NCBI RefSeq assembly: GCF_037997115.1
Contig: NZ_CP150484.1
Span: 9,002,735 to 9,049,775 of the forward strand
DNA: 47,041 nucleotides
Direction: 5' to 3'
Source: Amycolatopsis coloradensis
GTDB taxonomy: Bacteria; Actinomycetota; Actinomycetes; Mycobacteriales; Pseudonocardiaceae
In this document: piece after piece, positions 24,629 to 32,732 of the stretch
How the letters are laid out: every line of letters starts with the position of its first letter
How positions within the stretch are numbered: position 1 is the first letter of the stretch
Notes under the pieces: model-generated
Told to the model about the DNA's origin: nothing
Database searches by the model: none
Seen by the model: only the letters and a program-made list of their open reading frames with translations
Made by a program: the position numbers and the translations under genes

Positions 24629-26143
24629 TTACCTGAGGCGCATCCTGCGCAGCTTCCCGGTGGCCGAATGCGGCAGGGACTCGGCGAACTCGACGGTGTG
24701 CGGCACCTTGTACCCGGCCAGGTGCTCCGCGCAGTGCTCGACGACCTGCTGTTCCGAGAGCGAAGCGCCGGGCGCGGGGACGACGACGGCCTTCACCGCT
24801 TCGCCGGTCCGCTCGTCGACGACGCCGACGACGCCCGCCTCGACGACCTCGTCCAGCATCGAGATCACGTTCTCGACCTCGTGCGGGAAGACGTTGAAGC
24901 CGTTGACGATGATCAGGTCGTTGGCCCGGTCCACCAGGTGCAGGTCGCCGTCGGTGTCCAGGTAGCCGACGTCGCCGGTGCGGAACCAGCCGTCCTCACC
25001 GGGGCCGTGCGCGCCGTCGGGCCAGTAACCGGAGAACAGGTTCGCACCGCGGATCGACACCAGACCGGTGCCGCCGTCCTCGTCGAAGGCGTCGCCGAGG
25101 TCGTCCGGGTCCAGCGGGACGGGCTCCGCGTCGCCGTCGCTGTCGACCAGCCGGAGCTCGACGCCGGGCAGCGGCCGCCCGACCGAACCCGGCTTCGGGT
25201 AGCCGGTGACCAGCGTCGTGGTGACCACCGGCGCGCATTCGGTGAGGCCGTAGCCCTCGTAGACGTCGAGGCCGGTGGCGCCGCGGAGCGCGGTGAGGAC
25301 CTTCGGGTGCAGCGGCGCCGCGCCCGACGTCATCCGCCGGACGGTGGACAGGCCACGGCCGAGTTCCTCGGGGTCCATCGCGGCGAACTCGGCGTACATC
25401 GCGGGCACGCCGGCGATCGACGTCACCCGGAATTCGGCGCAGTCGGCCAGCGTGCGCTCGGCGAGGAAGCGTTCGGACAGGATCGCCGTCGCGCCGACCG
25501 CCGTGGTCTGCAACAGACCGGGCCCGAGGCCGTAGACGTGGAACAACGGGATGGTGATGAGCACGCGGTCGCCGTGCACGAGCGGCGCCGGGACGATGCG
25601 GCTCAGCTGGTCGAGGTTCGCCAGCAGCGCCCGATGCGACAGCATCACGCCGCGCGGCGGGCCGGTCGTGCCGGAGGTGTACGAGATGACCGCTATGTCC
25701 TCACCGGCGCCGGACTCGTCGACCGGTTCGGCTGCTCCATCCGAGGTAACAGGCGGTGAGAGGCTTGTCACTCCCTCGGGGAGCTCCTCGGAGACTTCGC
25801 GTTCGAGGACGAGCCGTGCGCCGCTGTGCTCCAGCAACCCGTTCAGCTCCGCCGCCGGCCCCTGCGGCGAGATCGGGACGACCACCGCGCCCGCCCGGAG
25901 CGCCCCGAACAGCGAGACGGCGAACGCGGCCGAAGTCGGCAGCCGCAGCGCCACCCGGTCGCCGCGCTCGATTCCCGCGTCGAGCAGGGCGCGGGCCAAC
26001 GCGTGGGCGGCGTTGTCGAGCTCCGACCAGGTCAGCGCGACCCCGCCGCCGGTCTCCTGGACGGCCGCTTTGCCTGGCCACTGACGGGCAGCCTCGGCGA
26101 GCAAAGTGGGCACGCTTCCTTCGGCAACCTGCTCCGCGCTCAA
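24629..26143 (-). CDS. Class I adenylate-forming acyl-CoA ligase (AMP-binding)
   Basis: A 504-residue ANL-superfamily enzyme. The P-loop-like A3 motif ISYTSGTTGPPRGVMLSH, the A5 segment YEGYGLTECAP and the C-terminal lysine region (ATGKLRRMRLR) are all present, so it should activate a carboxylic acid with ATP and transfer it to CoA. The substrate is unknown; long-chain fatty acid is the default guess. It ends 11 bases before the glutaredoxin start codon and faces the bldN leader across a divergent promoter region. Confidence 0.85.
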   Translation of the reverse strand: MSAEQVAEGSVPTLLAEAARQWPGKAAVQETGGGVALTWSELDNAAHALARALLDAGIERGDRVALRLPTSAAFAVSLFGALRAGAVVVPISPQGPAAELNGLLEHSGARLVLEREVSEELPEGVTSLSPPVTSDGAAEPVDESGAGEDIAVISYTSGTTGPPRGVMLSHRALLANLDQLSRIVPAPLVHGDRVLITIPLFHVYGLGPGLLQTTAVGATAILSERFLAERTLADCAEFRVTSIAGVPAMYAEFAAMDPEELGRGLSTVRRMTSGAAPLHPKVLTALRGATGLDVYEGYGLTECAPVVTTTLVTGYPKPGSVGRPLPGVELRLVDSDGDAEPVPLDPDDLGDAFDEDGGTGLVSIRGANLFSGYWPDGAHGPGEDGWFRTGDVGYLDTDGDLHLVDRANDLIIVNGFNVFPHEVENVISMLDEVVEAGVVGVVDERTGEAVKAVVVPAPGASLSEQQVVEHCAEHLAGYKVPHTVEFAESLPHSATGKLRRMRLR

Positions 26144-26331
26144 CTGCGAACCTCTTCCCTCGGTGAACGGCGTTGTCAGTTTGTCATCTCGGCCACCGTC
26201 ATGGGGCTCACTCGCTTTCGTCGCAGTTCCGTAACCGCGGCACCGCTACCTACTTCGCGGTAACTACACGTATGCTGCTGGGCGTCGTCGAGTGGTGTTG
26301 ATCACTCGATGGTGAGAAAGGGAGTCCGGAC

Positions 26332-26409
26332 GTGCAGATCTTGCAGGCCCACGCGGCGGTGGGACATGCGGGCCGGTACTCCCTGTCCGGAACGGGAGGT
26401 GCGCCATGA
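26332..26409 (+). CDS. Putative 25-residue leader peptide overlapping the bldN start
   Basis: GTG 26332 has GGGAG seven bases upstream and opens a 25-codon frame (VQILQAHAAVGHAGRYSLSG and five more residues). Its TGA overlaps the bldN ATG (ATGA at 26406-26409). The frame differs from bldN, so it is not an N-terminal extension. A strong ribosome site and a four-base overlap suggest a translationally coupled leader. It has no recognised domain, and conservation has not been tested. Confidence 0.4.
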   Translation: MQILQAHAAVGHAGRYSLSGTGGAP

Positions 26410-27104
26410 CTCTTCCCGCGCCGAATCCCGTCTCCATGGTGGCGGGCCACATCCTCCGCCGGAGTGGTTTCCCCGCGGCGCCGTCGCCCCGGGCGAAGGT
26501 CGACGAGGGCGACGCCGCGGCCGAAGCCGCGAAGGCCGAAGCGTGGGATCTGGTCAGCGCCGCGCAAGGCGGTGACACCTCCGCATTCGGGCGGCTCTAC
26601 GACCGCTACGTCGACGTCGTCTACCGCTACGTCCTGTTCCGCCTCGGCGACCGGGACCTCGCCGAGGACGTCACCAGCGAGACGTTCCTCCGCGCGCTGC
26701 GCCGCATCACGTCGGTGAGCTACCAGGGGCGTGACGTCGGCGCCTGGTTCGTCACCATCGCGCGCAACATCATCCTCGACCACGTGAAGTCGAGCCGGTT
26801 CCGCCTCGAGGTGGTCACCGACGAGGTGGCCGAGCCCAACGGGGCGCCGATCGGGAACGTGGGTGTGCAGGCGGTCGCGGGACCCGAACAGCAGGCCATC
26901 AGCCGCGCCACCCGAGCCGAACTGCTGCGCTGCGTCGCCGAACTCGGCGACGATCAGCGCGAGTGCATCGTGCTGCGGTTCATGCAGGGGCTTTCGGTCG
27001 CCGAGACCGCGGCGATCATGAAGCGCAACGAGGGCGCCATCAAGGCCCTTCAGCACCGCGCGGTACGCCGTTTGGCACAACTTCTGCCCACCGGATTGCG
27101 TTAA
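26406..27104 (+). CDS. bldN: ECF sigma factor of the BldN family
   Basis: A 232-residue extracytoplasmic-function sigma factor. Region 2 spans about residues 45-115 (FGRLYDRYVDVVYRYVLFRL, AEDVTSETFLRALRRI) and region 4 about 165-225 (CIVLRFMQGLSVAETAAIM). The linker YQGRDVGAWFVTIARN and KSSRFRLEV are nearly identical to Streptomyces BldN, which drives aerial-hypha and chaplin/rodlin genes. The N-terminal extension is about 45 residues, shorter than the roughly 86-residue pro-sequence of Streptomyces BldN. The next gene fits its anti-sigma factor RsbN. Confidence 0.9.
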   Translation: MTLPAPNPVSMVAGHILRRSGFPAAPSPRAKVDEGDAAAEAAKAEAWDLVSAAQGGDTSAFGRLYDRYVDVVYRYVLFRLGDRDLAEDVTSETFLRALRRITSVSYQGRDVGAWFVTIARNIILDHVKSSRFRLEVVTDEVAEPNGAPIGNVGVQAVAGPEQQAISRATRAELLRCVAELGDDQRECIVLRFMQGLSVAETAAIMKRNEGAIKALQHRAVRRLAQLLPTGLR

Positions 27105-27267
27105 CCCGCCGATATACCCCCCACCACCCTCAACGGAAACGCTCCGCGTTGCGGCATCGATCTAATATTTGTGCCTCACCCGGCCTTGCCGTAACCCTTG
27201 GGCGTCCCCGCTCGTTTTCTCAGCCAGACCGGTGTCAGGACCGGGCTGAGCAGATGGAGACTTCGCC

Positions 27268-28356
27268 GTGGGCGTGCCGGGATGGTTCGCGCGGGAGCGG
27301 GCGGACGGTGACCGCTTCGCCGATCTTGTCGACGGCACCGAATCCCCGGACGACGACGAGTTCGCACACGAACTCGCGCTCGTCGGCGGCTTGCGCGAAC
27401 TCGGCGCCGGCGGCGCCCCCGACGCGGAGACCCGGCAACGGATCCGCGACGAGATCGCCGGACGCCTCGCCGAAGCCGAAGCCGCGCCGAAGCGACGTGG
27501 CCACGCCGTCGCCAATCTCGCCGCGGCCGCCGTCGCGCTCGTGCTGGCACTCGGCGGGATCACCCTGCTGCTGTCCAAGGACGCGTTGCCGGGCGATCCG
27601 CTGTACGGCATCAAACGAGCGGGTGAATCGGCCGCGCTCGGGCTCACCTTCGACGAGCAGGACAAGGCGAAGAAGCATCTGGAGTTCGCCGCGAACCGCG
27701 TCGGCGAGCTCGACGAACTGACGCGGCAGGGCGCGCCCACCGACGCCTACTTCACCGGCCTCGCCGATTTCGAGACGGATCTGCGAGCCGGTGTCTCCCG
27801 GCTGACCGCGCTCGTCACCGATCAGGGTGGCCAGACCCGGCTCGCCGAACTCCGCGCCTGGGCGCGGCAGCAGTCCGACCGGCTCGGTCTCCAGGTCGAC
27901 CAAGCCCCCGCCGAGGCGCGCGACAAGTTCGCCGCGGCCCGTGTCCTGCTCGACAAGGTCCAGGAGCGGACGACGGATCTCGGCTCGCGCCTGGTCTGCT
28001 ACACGATCACCACGGGCTCTTCCGACGAACTCGGCGCGGTCCCGGCCGTCGGTGACTGCGTCCGTGACCCCGATTCCCCCCACGCGGTCCTGCCGCCGGT
28101 GACGTCTCCCCCGCCGTCGTCGGCACCGACCGGGTCACCGGCGCCGACCTCGGTGCCGCCGTCGTCGTCCGCCGTGGACACCGCGGCCCCGACCGGGCCG
28201 ATCGCACCACCGACCGGAGGGACGCCACCACCCGTGGTCCCCGTCCCCGGCCCCACGAACCTGCCGCCGCTGCCGACGACCACCACCACGCCGAAGCCGC
28301 CGCTGATTTCGATTCCGCCGCTCATTCCGGGATTACCGCCGATAACCATCGGCTGA
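27268..28356 (+). CDS. rsbN: DUF5667 membrane protein, probable anti-sigma factor RsbN
   Basis: A 362-residue single-pass membrane protein: a cytoplasmic N-terminus (1-80) that would hold the sigma-binding segment, a membrane helix (about 83-103), an extracytoplasmic DUF5667 domain beginning LPGDPLYGIKRAGE, and a Pro/Ser/Thr-rich tail from about 265 to the end. In Streptomyces rsbN lies directly downstream of bldN and its product holds BldN at the membrane. GTG 27268 has GGAGA seven bases upstream. The anti-sigma role is inferred from position and architecture. Confidence 0.8.
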   Translation: MGVPGWFARERADGDRFADLVDGTESPDDDEFAHELALVGGLRELGAGGAPDAETRQRIRDEIAGRLAEAEAAPKRRGHAVANLAAAAVALVLALGGITLLLSKDALPGDPLYGIKRAGESAALGLTFDEQDKAKKHLEFAANRVGELDELTRQGAPTDAYFTGLADFETDLRAGVSRLTALVTDQGGQTRLAELRAWARQQSDRLGLQVDQAPAEARDKFAAARVLLDKVQERTTDLGSRLVCYTITTGSSDELGAVPAVGDCVRDPDSPHAVLPPVTSPPPSSAPTGSPAPTSVPPSSSAVDTAAPTGPIAPPTGGTPPPVVPVPGPTNLPPLPTTTTTPKPPLISIPPLIPGLPPITIG

Positions 28357-28451
28357 CTCACCGTCGATGAGGGAGGCACCACACCCGGGGCAGCGTGGTC
28401 GGCCGCTCGCTACGCTGTGCACAGGCACCTGGGATTCCGGAGGCGGTGTGC

Positions 28452-29354
28452 GTGTCAGTTTGGCGGGGCAAGGATAAGAGTCAAGAGCTCGAACGACTGG
28501 CCGAGCTGGCGGGCGAGGCGTCGGCCGAGGCCGCCATGGCGACCGCGTCCGCCGAAGCACTCGAACCGCCCGCACCGCCCGCTCCGCCGGACCTGACGGC
28601 GGCCGCGTTCTTCGACGTCGACAACACCATGATGATGGGCGCGTCGATCTTCTACTTCGCCCGCGGCCTGGCCGCGCGCAAGTTCTTCACCTCCGCCGAT
28701 CTGGCAGGATTCGTCTGGCAGCAGGTGAAGTTCCGCCTCGGCGGCCGGGAGAACAAAGAGGACATCAAGACCCACCGCGAGCGCGCACTGTCCTTTGTGG
28801 CCGGCCGCACCGTGCAGGAACTGACCGACATCAGCGAAGAGATCTACGACGAGCTGATGGCGGACAAGATCTGGTCCGGCACCCGGGCGCTCGCGCAGAT
28901 GCATCTCGACGCCGGACAGCGCGTCTGGCTCGTCACCGCGACCCCGATCGAGCTCGCGGCCATCATCTCGCGGCGCCTCGGCCTCACCGGCGCGCTGGGC
29001 ACCGTCGCGGAGACCAAGGACGGCGTCTACACCGGCCGTCTCGTCGGCGACCTGCTGCACGGCCGGGCGAAAGCCCACGCCGTCCGGGCGCTGGCGTCAC
29101 GCGAAGGACTGAATCTCAAGCGCTGCACCGCGTATTCGGACTCGCAGAACGACGTCCCGATGCTGTCGGTAGTCGGGACCGCGGTCGCGGTGAACCCGGA
29201 CGGCGGTCTTCGCGACGTCGCGCGGGCGCGCGGCTGGGAGATCCGCGACTTCCGGACCGGACGCAAGGCCGCGAAGATCGGCGTGCCTTCGGTGCTCGGC
29301 GTCGGTGCCGTGGCCGGTGCCGTCGCGGCGGGCATGGCCTACCGGAAGCGCTGA
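28452..29354 (+). CDS. HAD-IB family hydrolase (SerB1-like)
   Basis: A 300-residue protein. After an Ala/Pro-rich N-terminus, a HAD phosphatase core starts with FFDVDNTMM (the DxDxT motif). VTATPIELA supplies motif II and YSDSQNDVPML motif IV, typical of the HAD-IB phosphoserine-phosphatase-like group. A C-terminal Gly/Ala-rich helix (PSVLGVGAVAGAVAAGMAY) may anchor it in the membrane. Substrate unknown; it corresponds to M. tuberculosis SerB1 (Rv0505c) by position. GTG 28452 is favoured over 28446 because GGAGG at 28439-28443 is eight bases away. Confidence 0.85.
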   Translation: MSVWRGKDKSQELERLAELAGEASAEAAMATASAEALEPPAPPAPPDLTAAAFFDVDNTMMMGASIFYFARGLAARKFFTSADLAGFVWQQVKFRLGGRENKEDIKTHRERALSFVAGRTVQELTDISEEIYDELMADKIWSGTRALAQMHLDAGQRVWLVTATPIELAAIISRRLGLTGALGTVAETKDGVYTGRLVGDLLHGRAKAHAVRALASREGLNLKRCTAYSDSQNDVPMLSVVGTAVAVNPDGGLRDVARARGWEIRDFRTGRKAAKIGVPSVLGVGAVAGAVAAGMAYRKR

Positions 29355-29441
29355 CCTTCCACGCAATCAGTCACCTACTCGCGGCGATCGCGGCCGTGAG
29401 TAGGCGAGTCGGCGGCCGGAGCGGGCCCCGCCACGAAGGCC

Positions 29442-29570
29442 TGGCGCTCCCTGACCGTCCATAAGGGACGCCAATCCTGATCAAGATGCCCGATTTGGGG
29501 ATTTGCGCAGATTCACGAGGGGTCGTGAGTGGTAAAGAGGGTTAGAACCGTCCTTACCCCTCACGACCCG
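29442..29570. repeat. Convergent intergenic hairpins, including a family D palindrome
   Basis: The 278-base gap between the convergent HAD and acyltransferase genes holds several inverted repeats. One with a TGGCG..CGCCA core spans about 29442-29473. A long imperfect one at 29519-29570 has arms GGTCGTGAGTGGTAA and TTACCCCTCACGACC (14 of 15 paired). The left half of the latter recurs at about 43238-43256 inside the broken mlaE end. A weaker palindrome (CCTACTCGCGGC / GCCGTGAGTAGG) lies just upstream. They probably terminate both genes. Confidence 0.7.
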
Positions 29571-29632
29571 ATCCACAAGCCGTACTTTTGGACATCAATC
29601 GGTCATTCAGGGCACGGTCGGCCTGGCGCGTT

Positions 29633-30736
29633 CTAGCCCTTGAAGACGCTCTTCCGCTGCGAAAGGCGTTTGTACAGCGACTGCTGGATCGACTCCCGCA
29701 CCTGGTCGGTCAGCGTGAACACCAGCATCGGGTCGTCCACGGCGTCCGCGTCGTAGGTGTCCGTGCGGATGGGCTCGCCGAACTCGATGCTCCACTTCGT
29801 CGGCAACGGGATCGCGCCGAGCGGGCCGAGCAGCGGGAAGAACGGTGTCACCGGGAAGTACGGCAGGCCGAGCACGCGCGCGAGGAGCTTGATGTCGCCG
29901 ATCTTCGGGTAGATCTCCTCCGCGCCGATGACCGACACGGGGATGATCGGCACGCCGGTCCGCAGCGCGGCCGAAACGAAACCACCGCGGCCGAACCGCT
30001 GCAGCTTGTACCGCGAAGAGAACGGTTTCCCGATCCCCTTGAACCCCTCCGGCCAGACGCCGACGAGTTCTCCCTTGCGCAGCAAGCGTTCCGCGTCGGC
30101 GGTGCAGGCGAGTGTCTGCCCGGACTTGCGGGCGAAGGAGCCGACCAGCGGCACCTGGAACACCAGATCCGCACCGAGGCCGCGCAGATGCCTGCCACCG
30201 GGGACGTGGTCGTGCACGGCGACGGCGGTCATCAGCGCGTCGAGCGGCAACGTGCCGGAGTGGTTCGACACCAGCAGCGCGCCGCCGTCGGCGGGCAGGT
30301 TCTCGACGCCGAAGGTGTCGACACGGAACCACTTCTCGTACAGCGCGCGCAGCGGCGGCAACAGCAAGGTCTCGGTGAGCTCGGCGTCGAAGCCGAACTC
30401 GTCGACGGTGTAGTCACCGGTCAACCGGTCGCGCAGGAACCCCAGCGCCGTCCTGAGCGAGGCCGGGAGGAGATCCGCGTCGGCCGGACGGGTCCTGGCG
30501 GGCGCGACGCGCGCCGCCCCGGGGAATTCGACGACGGGCGCGTCCGCCCGGCGCTCCTGCTCCAGATGTTCTCGCGCTTCTTCCGACTCGCGAAGATCCC
30601 GTTCCGCTTCGACGGCCGGGTCCGGCTTCTCTCTGCCGGGGCCGTGCAACGGGATGACCTGCGCTTCAGCGCCGCTCACGTTTTCCGCCTCGCCTTCGTG
30701 AGAGTTTTCGGGGTCGTTCTCGTGTGGCCTGCTCAC
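29633..30736 (-). CDS. Lysophospholipid acyltransferase-family protein (PlsC-like)
   Basis: A 367-residue protein with a charged N-terminal region (about 1-95) and a PlsC-type acyltransferase domain. The catalytic-block motif reads NHSGTLPLD, so histidine and aspartate are six rather than four residues apart, as I recall for a sub-branch of this family. The second block VWPEGFKG supplies the glutamate. It corresponds to M. tuberculosis Rv0502. GTG 30736 overlaps the epimerase stop by four bases; the frame continues upstream only as a shadow. Probable role: acylating a glycerolipid at the inner membrane (inference). Confidence 0.85.
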   Translation of the reverse strand: MSRPHENDPENSHEGEAENVSGAEAQVIPLHGPGREKPDPAVEAERDLRESEEAREHLEQERRADAPVVEFPGAARVAPARTRPADADLLPASLRTALGFLRDRLTGDYTVDEFGFDAELTETLLLPPLRALYEKWFRVDTFGVENLPADGGALLVSNHSGTLPLDALMTAVAVHDHVPGGRHLRGLGADLVFQVPLVGSFARKSGQTLACTADAERLLRKGELVGVWPEGFKGIGKPFSSRYKLQRFGRGGFVSAALRTGVPIIPVSVIGAEEIYPKIGDIKLLARVLGLPYFPVTPFFPLLGPLGAIPLPTKWSIEFGEPIRTDTYDADAVDDPMLVFTLTDQVRESIQQSLYKRLSQRKSVFKG

Positions 30737-31782
30737 CGGTGCGCCGCCTGTCCGGTCGCCGCGGCCACCAGCACCTTGCTCGCGAACCCGGCCAGCTTGC
30801 CGCCGTCCACCACGGGACGGAGCCCGCGGCCGGAGATGTAGTCGTCGAACGCTTCCCGCGTCGTCCAGCGCGGGGTGTAGCCGAAATCTTTCTTGAGCTT
30901 CGTGTTGTCCACGACGCGGCCGAAGTTCAGCAGCCGCACCTGGTCGGCGGAGAAGTCGACCACGCGGGCTCCGCGCAGCACTTTGCCGACCGACGGCACG
31001 ACACCGCTGGGCATCGGCAGCTCGACCCGTCCGGCTCGCCGGATCGCCTGCGAGAGGGTGAGTACCCCGTCCGAACCGACGTTGAACACGCCTGGCTTGT
31101 CGTTCAGGGTCGCCTGCTCGAACACCGACAGCGCGTCCGAAGCGTGGAGCAGCTGGAGCCGCGCGTCGTAGCCGAAGACGGTCGGAACGAACGGCAACGC
31201 GAAGTAGCGCGAGAGCACGGTGTCGATCTCGGGGCTGATGATGTTGGCGAACCGCAACAGCGTCGTCGTGATGTCGGGACGGCGACGGAGTAGCCCACGG
31301 ACATATCCCTCCATCTCGACGGCGTCCTTCGCGTAACCGCTGGTCGAGGTGGGGATGAGTTCGGAATCCTCGGTGAAGACGGCCTGCGAGCGCGCGCCCG
31401 CGCCGTAGACGGCGGCCGTCGACTTCACCACGAGCTTGCGCACGAGCGGCGAGCGCTGGCAGGCCGCCAAGAGCCGCATCGTGCCGATGACGTTGACCTC
31501 TTTGATCGCCGTCCGGCGAGCCGGGCCGGCCGGATGCGCGGTGCACGACGCGTGCACCACGGTGTCGACCTTGGCCGTGCTGATCACCTTGGCGATCAGC
31601 GGGTTGCGGATGTCGGCACGGACGTATTCTGCGTGCCCCATCCGCTGCAGGACCGACTTCCGCGGAGGCGTGGTGTCGACGCCGATCACCCGCTCGAACT
31701 CCGGATTGTTGCCGAGTCTGGCGAGCAGCTTCCCGCCAAGGTCTCCCCCGACCCCGGTCACGAGCACGATGTTCGACGGCAT
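30733..31782 (-). CDS. NAD-dependent epimerase/dehydratase (extended SDR)
   Basis: A 349-residue extended short-chain dehydrogenase with the N-terminal NAD-binding glycine motif VTGVGGDLGGKL and the C-terminal substrate-binding part. The catalytic tyrosine appears in TSGYAKDAVE with the YxxxK pattern. It matches M. tuberculosis GalE2 (Rv0501) by position; the sugar substrate is unknown. I chose ATG 31782 (MPSNIVLVTG) because GGGAG lies six bases upstream; a frame to 31893 exists but would add 37 unsupported residues. It is coupled to the acyltransferase. Confidence 0.85.
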   Translation of the reverse strand: MPSNIVLVTGVGGDLGGKLLARLGNNPEFERVIGVDTTPPRKSVLQRMGHAEYVRADIRNPLIAKVISTAKVDTVVHASCTAHPAGPARRTAIKEVNVIGTMRLLAACQRSPLVRKLVVKSTAAVYGAGARSQAVFTEDSELIPTSTSGYAKDAVEMEGYVRGLLRRRPDITTTLLRFANIISPEIDTVLSRYFALPFVPTVFGYDARLQLLHASDALSVFEQATLNDKPGVFNVGSDGVLTLSQAIRRAGRVELPMPSGVVPSVGKVLRGARVVDFSADQVRLLNFGRVVDNTKLKKDFGYTPRWTTREAFDDYISGRGLRPVVDGGKLAGFASKVLVAAATGQAAHR

Positions 31783-31997
31783 AGGACTCCCTGCGGCTTT
31801 GGGCGGTTCTCGGACTTCGATCACGGGGTCCAGATGACCTTGAGCACTGGTCGATCCACCGAGTGTGCGCGTACCTGCACTCATGGGAAGCATCGCGCGG
31901 CTGCCCTTGAGATGTTACCGCTCATTAGGGGTAGTCGAGGCAGCGCTTACATGCTATTAACCAGCCGCTCGCAGAGGGGATGCACGTCTCACTCGAA

Positions 31998-32052
31998 TGG
32001 GCGGAAACCGCCCACCAAATGGGAATGGCCCGTCCAGAAACTGGACGGGCCA
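31998..32052. terminator. Two consecutive hairpins downstream of the bS22 gene
   Basis: TGGGCGG/CCGCCCA (31998-32014) and TGGCCCGTCCAG/CTGGACGGGCCA (32026-32052), each with an AAA loop, form perfect stems of 7 and 12 bases. They lie 16 bases beyond the bS22 stop on its strand and probably end its transcript before the epimerase gene. The rest of the 285-base gap holds the epimerase promoter region; I see nothing else clear in it. Confidence 0.75.
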
Positions 32053-32067
32053 CTCACCGGCTGTGTC

Positions 32068-32169
32068 TTACTTGCCGGCCTTCCTACGCTGAACGCGCGT
32101 CCGGCGCAGCAACTTGCGGTGCTTCTTCTTCGACATGCGCTTACGGCGCTTCTTGATCACAGAGCCCAT
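32068..32169 (-). CDS. Small ribosomal protein bS22 (AURKAIP1/COX24-domain peptide)
   Basis: A 33-residue, extremely basic peptide beginning MGSVIKKRRKRMSKKKHRK, too short for most gene finders. It is almost identical to the actinobacterial bS22 protein found near the decoding centre of mycobacterial ribosomes. The gene corresponds to M. tuberculosis Rv0500B in the same galE2-proC neighbourhood. It is followed by two hairpins and preceded by the HTH gene on the same strand. Identification rests on near-complete sequence match from memory. Confidence 0.9.
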   Translation of the reverse strand: MGSVIKKRRKRMSKKKHRKLLRRTRVQRRKAGK

Positions 32170-32314
32170 CGTGAGCGCTCCTTCCTTCGTCGTCGGTCAC
32201 GCTGCCCGGCGCAGCGTCCAACGGGTGGAGCGCACAGGCACGAGCGGTCTTCCAGGGTACTCGCGCCCCGGAAGACGCCCTCGGGCGGGCACGTTCTGCC
32301 CCGCGAAACGGGCC

Positions 32315-32530
32315 TCAGCCCACGTCGAAGTACGCGCCCTGCAGATACTCGTGAACGGCCTTTTCGGGCACTCTGAACGACTTCCCGACGCGCACCGCGG
32401 GCAACTCGCCCGAGTGAACGAGGCGGTAGACGGTCATCTTGGAGACCCGCATCAGCGTGGCCACCTCGGCGACCGTCAGGAACTGGACCTGGCCCACTGA
32501 GGGCAGATCGTCTTTCTTGTTCGGCGGCAT
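32315..32530 (-). CDS. Excisionase-type (MerR/BldC-like) helix-turn-helix DNA-binding protein
   Basis: A 71-residue protein built around a single winged helix-turn-helix: FLTVAEVATLMRVSKMTVYR followed by VHSGELPAVRVGKSFRVPE. It is distantly related in fold to BldC elsewhere in the window. The conserved position next to proC and bS22 matches M. tuberculosis Rv0500A. Despite the excisionase label there is no integrase or phage gene nearby, so it is a chromosomal regulator. Target genes are unknown. Confidence 0.88.
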   Translation of the reverse strand: MPPNKKDDLPSVGQVQFLTVAEVATLMRVSKMTVYRLVHSGELPAVRVGKSFRVPEKAVHEYLQGAYFDVG

Positions 32531-32668
32531 GATTCACCGTGTCCTTCGACACGTGTCGCGCCACGAGGCTTCCCCACCTGTGGTATCGACACGCACGTGC
32601 TCTCCTGAGAGTAGCGGGACACGTGTGGCTAAAGCGACGCGAGTCACCGAGATGGGCCCGTACGACTA

Positions 32669-32732
32669 CGCATTCAGTCCTCTGGATGCGGTAGTCAGAC
32701 GACGAACTACCGCATCCAGAGGACTAAGTGCG
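32669..32732. repeat. Family C palindrome overlapping the proC stop
   Basis: Arms 32669-32695 and 32706-32732 pair at 25 of 27 positions with a 10-base loop; the core is GTCCTCTGGATGCGGTAGT. The proC stop codon (32724-32726) lies inside the right arm. The same core (CCTCTGAATGCGGT) recurs at 41973-42036. A likely terminator. Confidence 0.8.

Noticed and set aside
30737..31546. Upstream half of the long frame containing the acyltransferase
   Set aside because: It is a shadow of the epimerase gene. The acyltransferase starts at GTG 30736 with a four-base overlap.
32315..32530. Phage excisionase or integration site
   Set aside because: The HTH protein has an excisionase-like fold, but there is no integrase, att-like repeat or phage gene, and its neighbourhood is conserved core genome.
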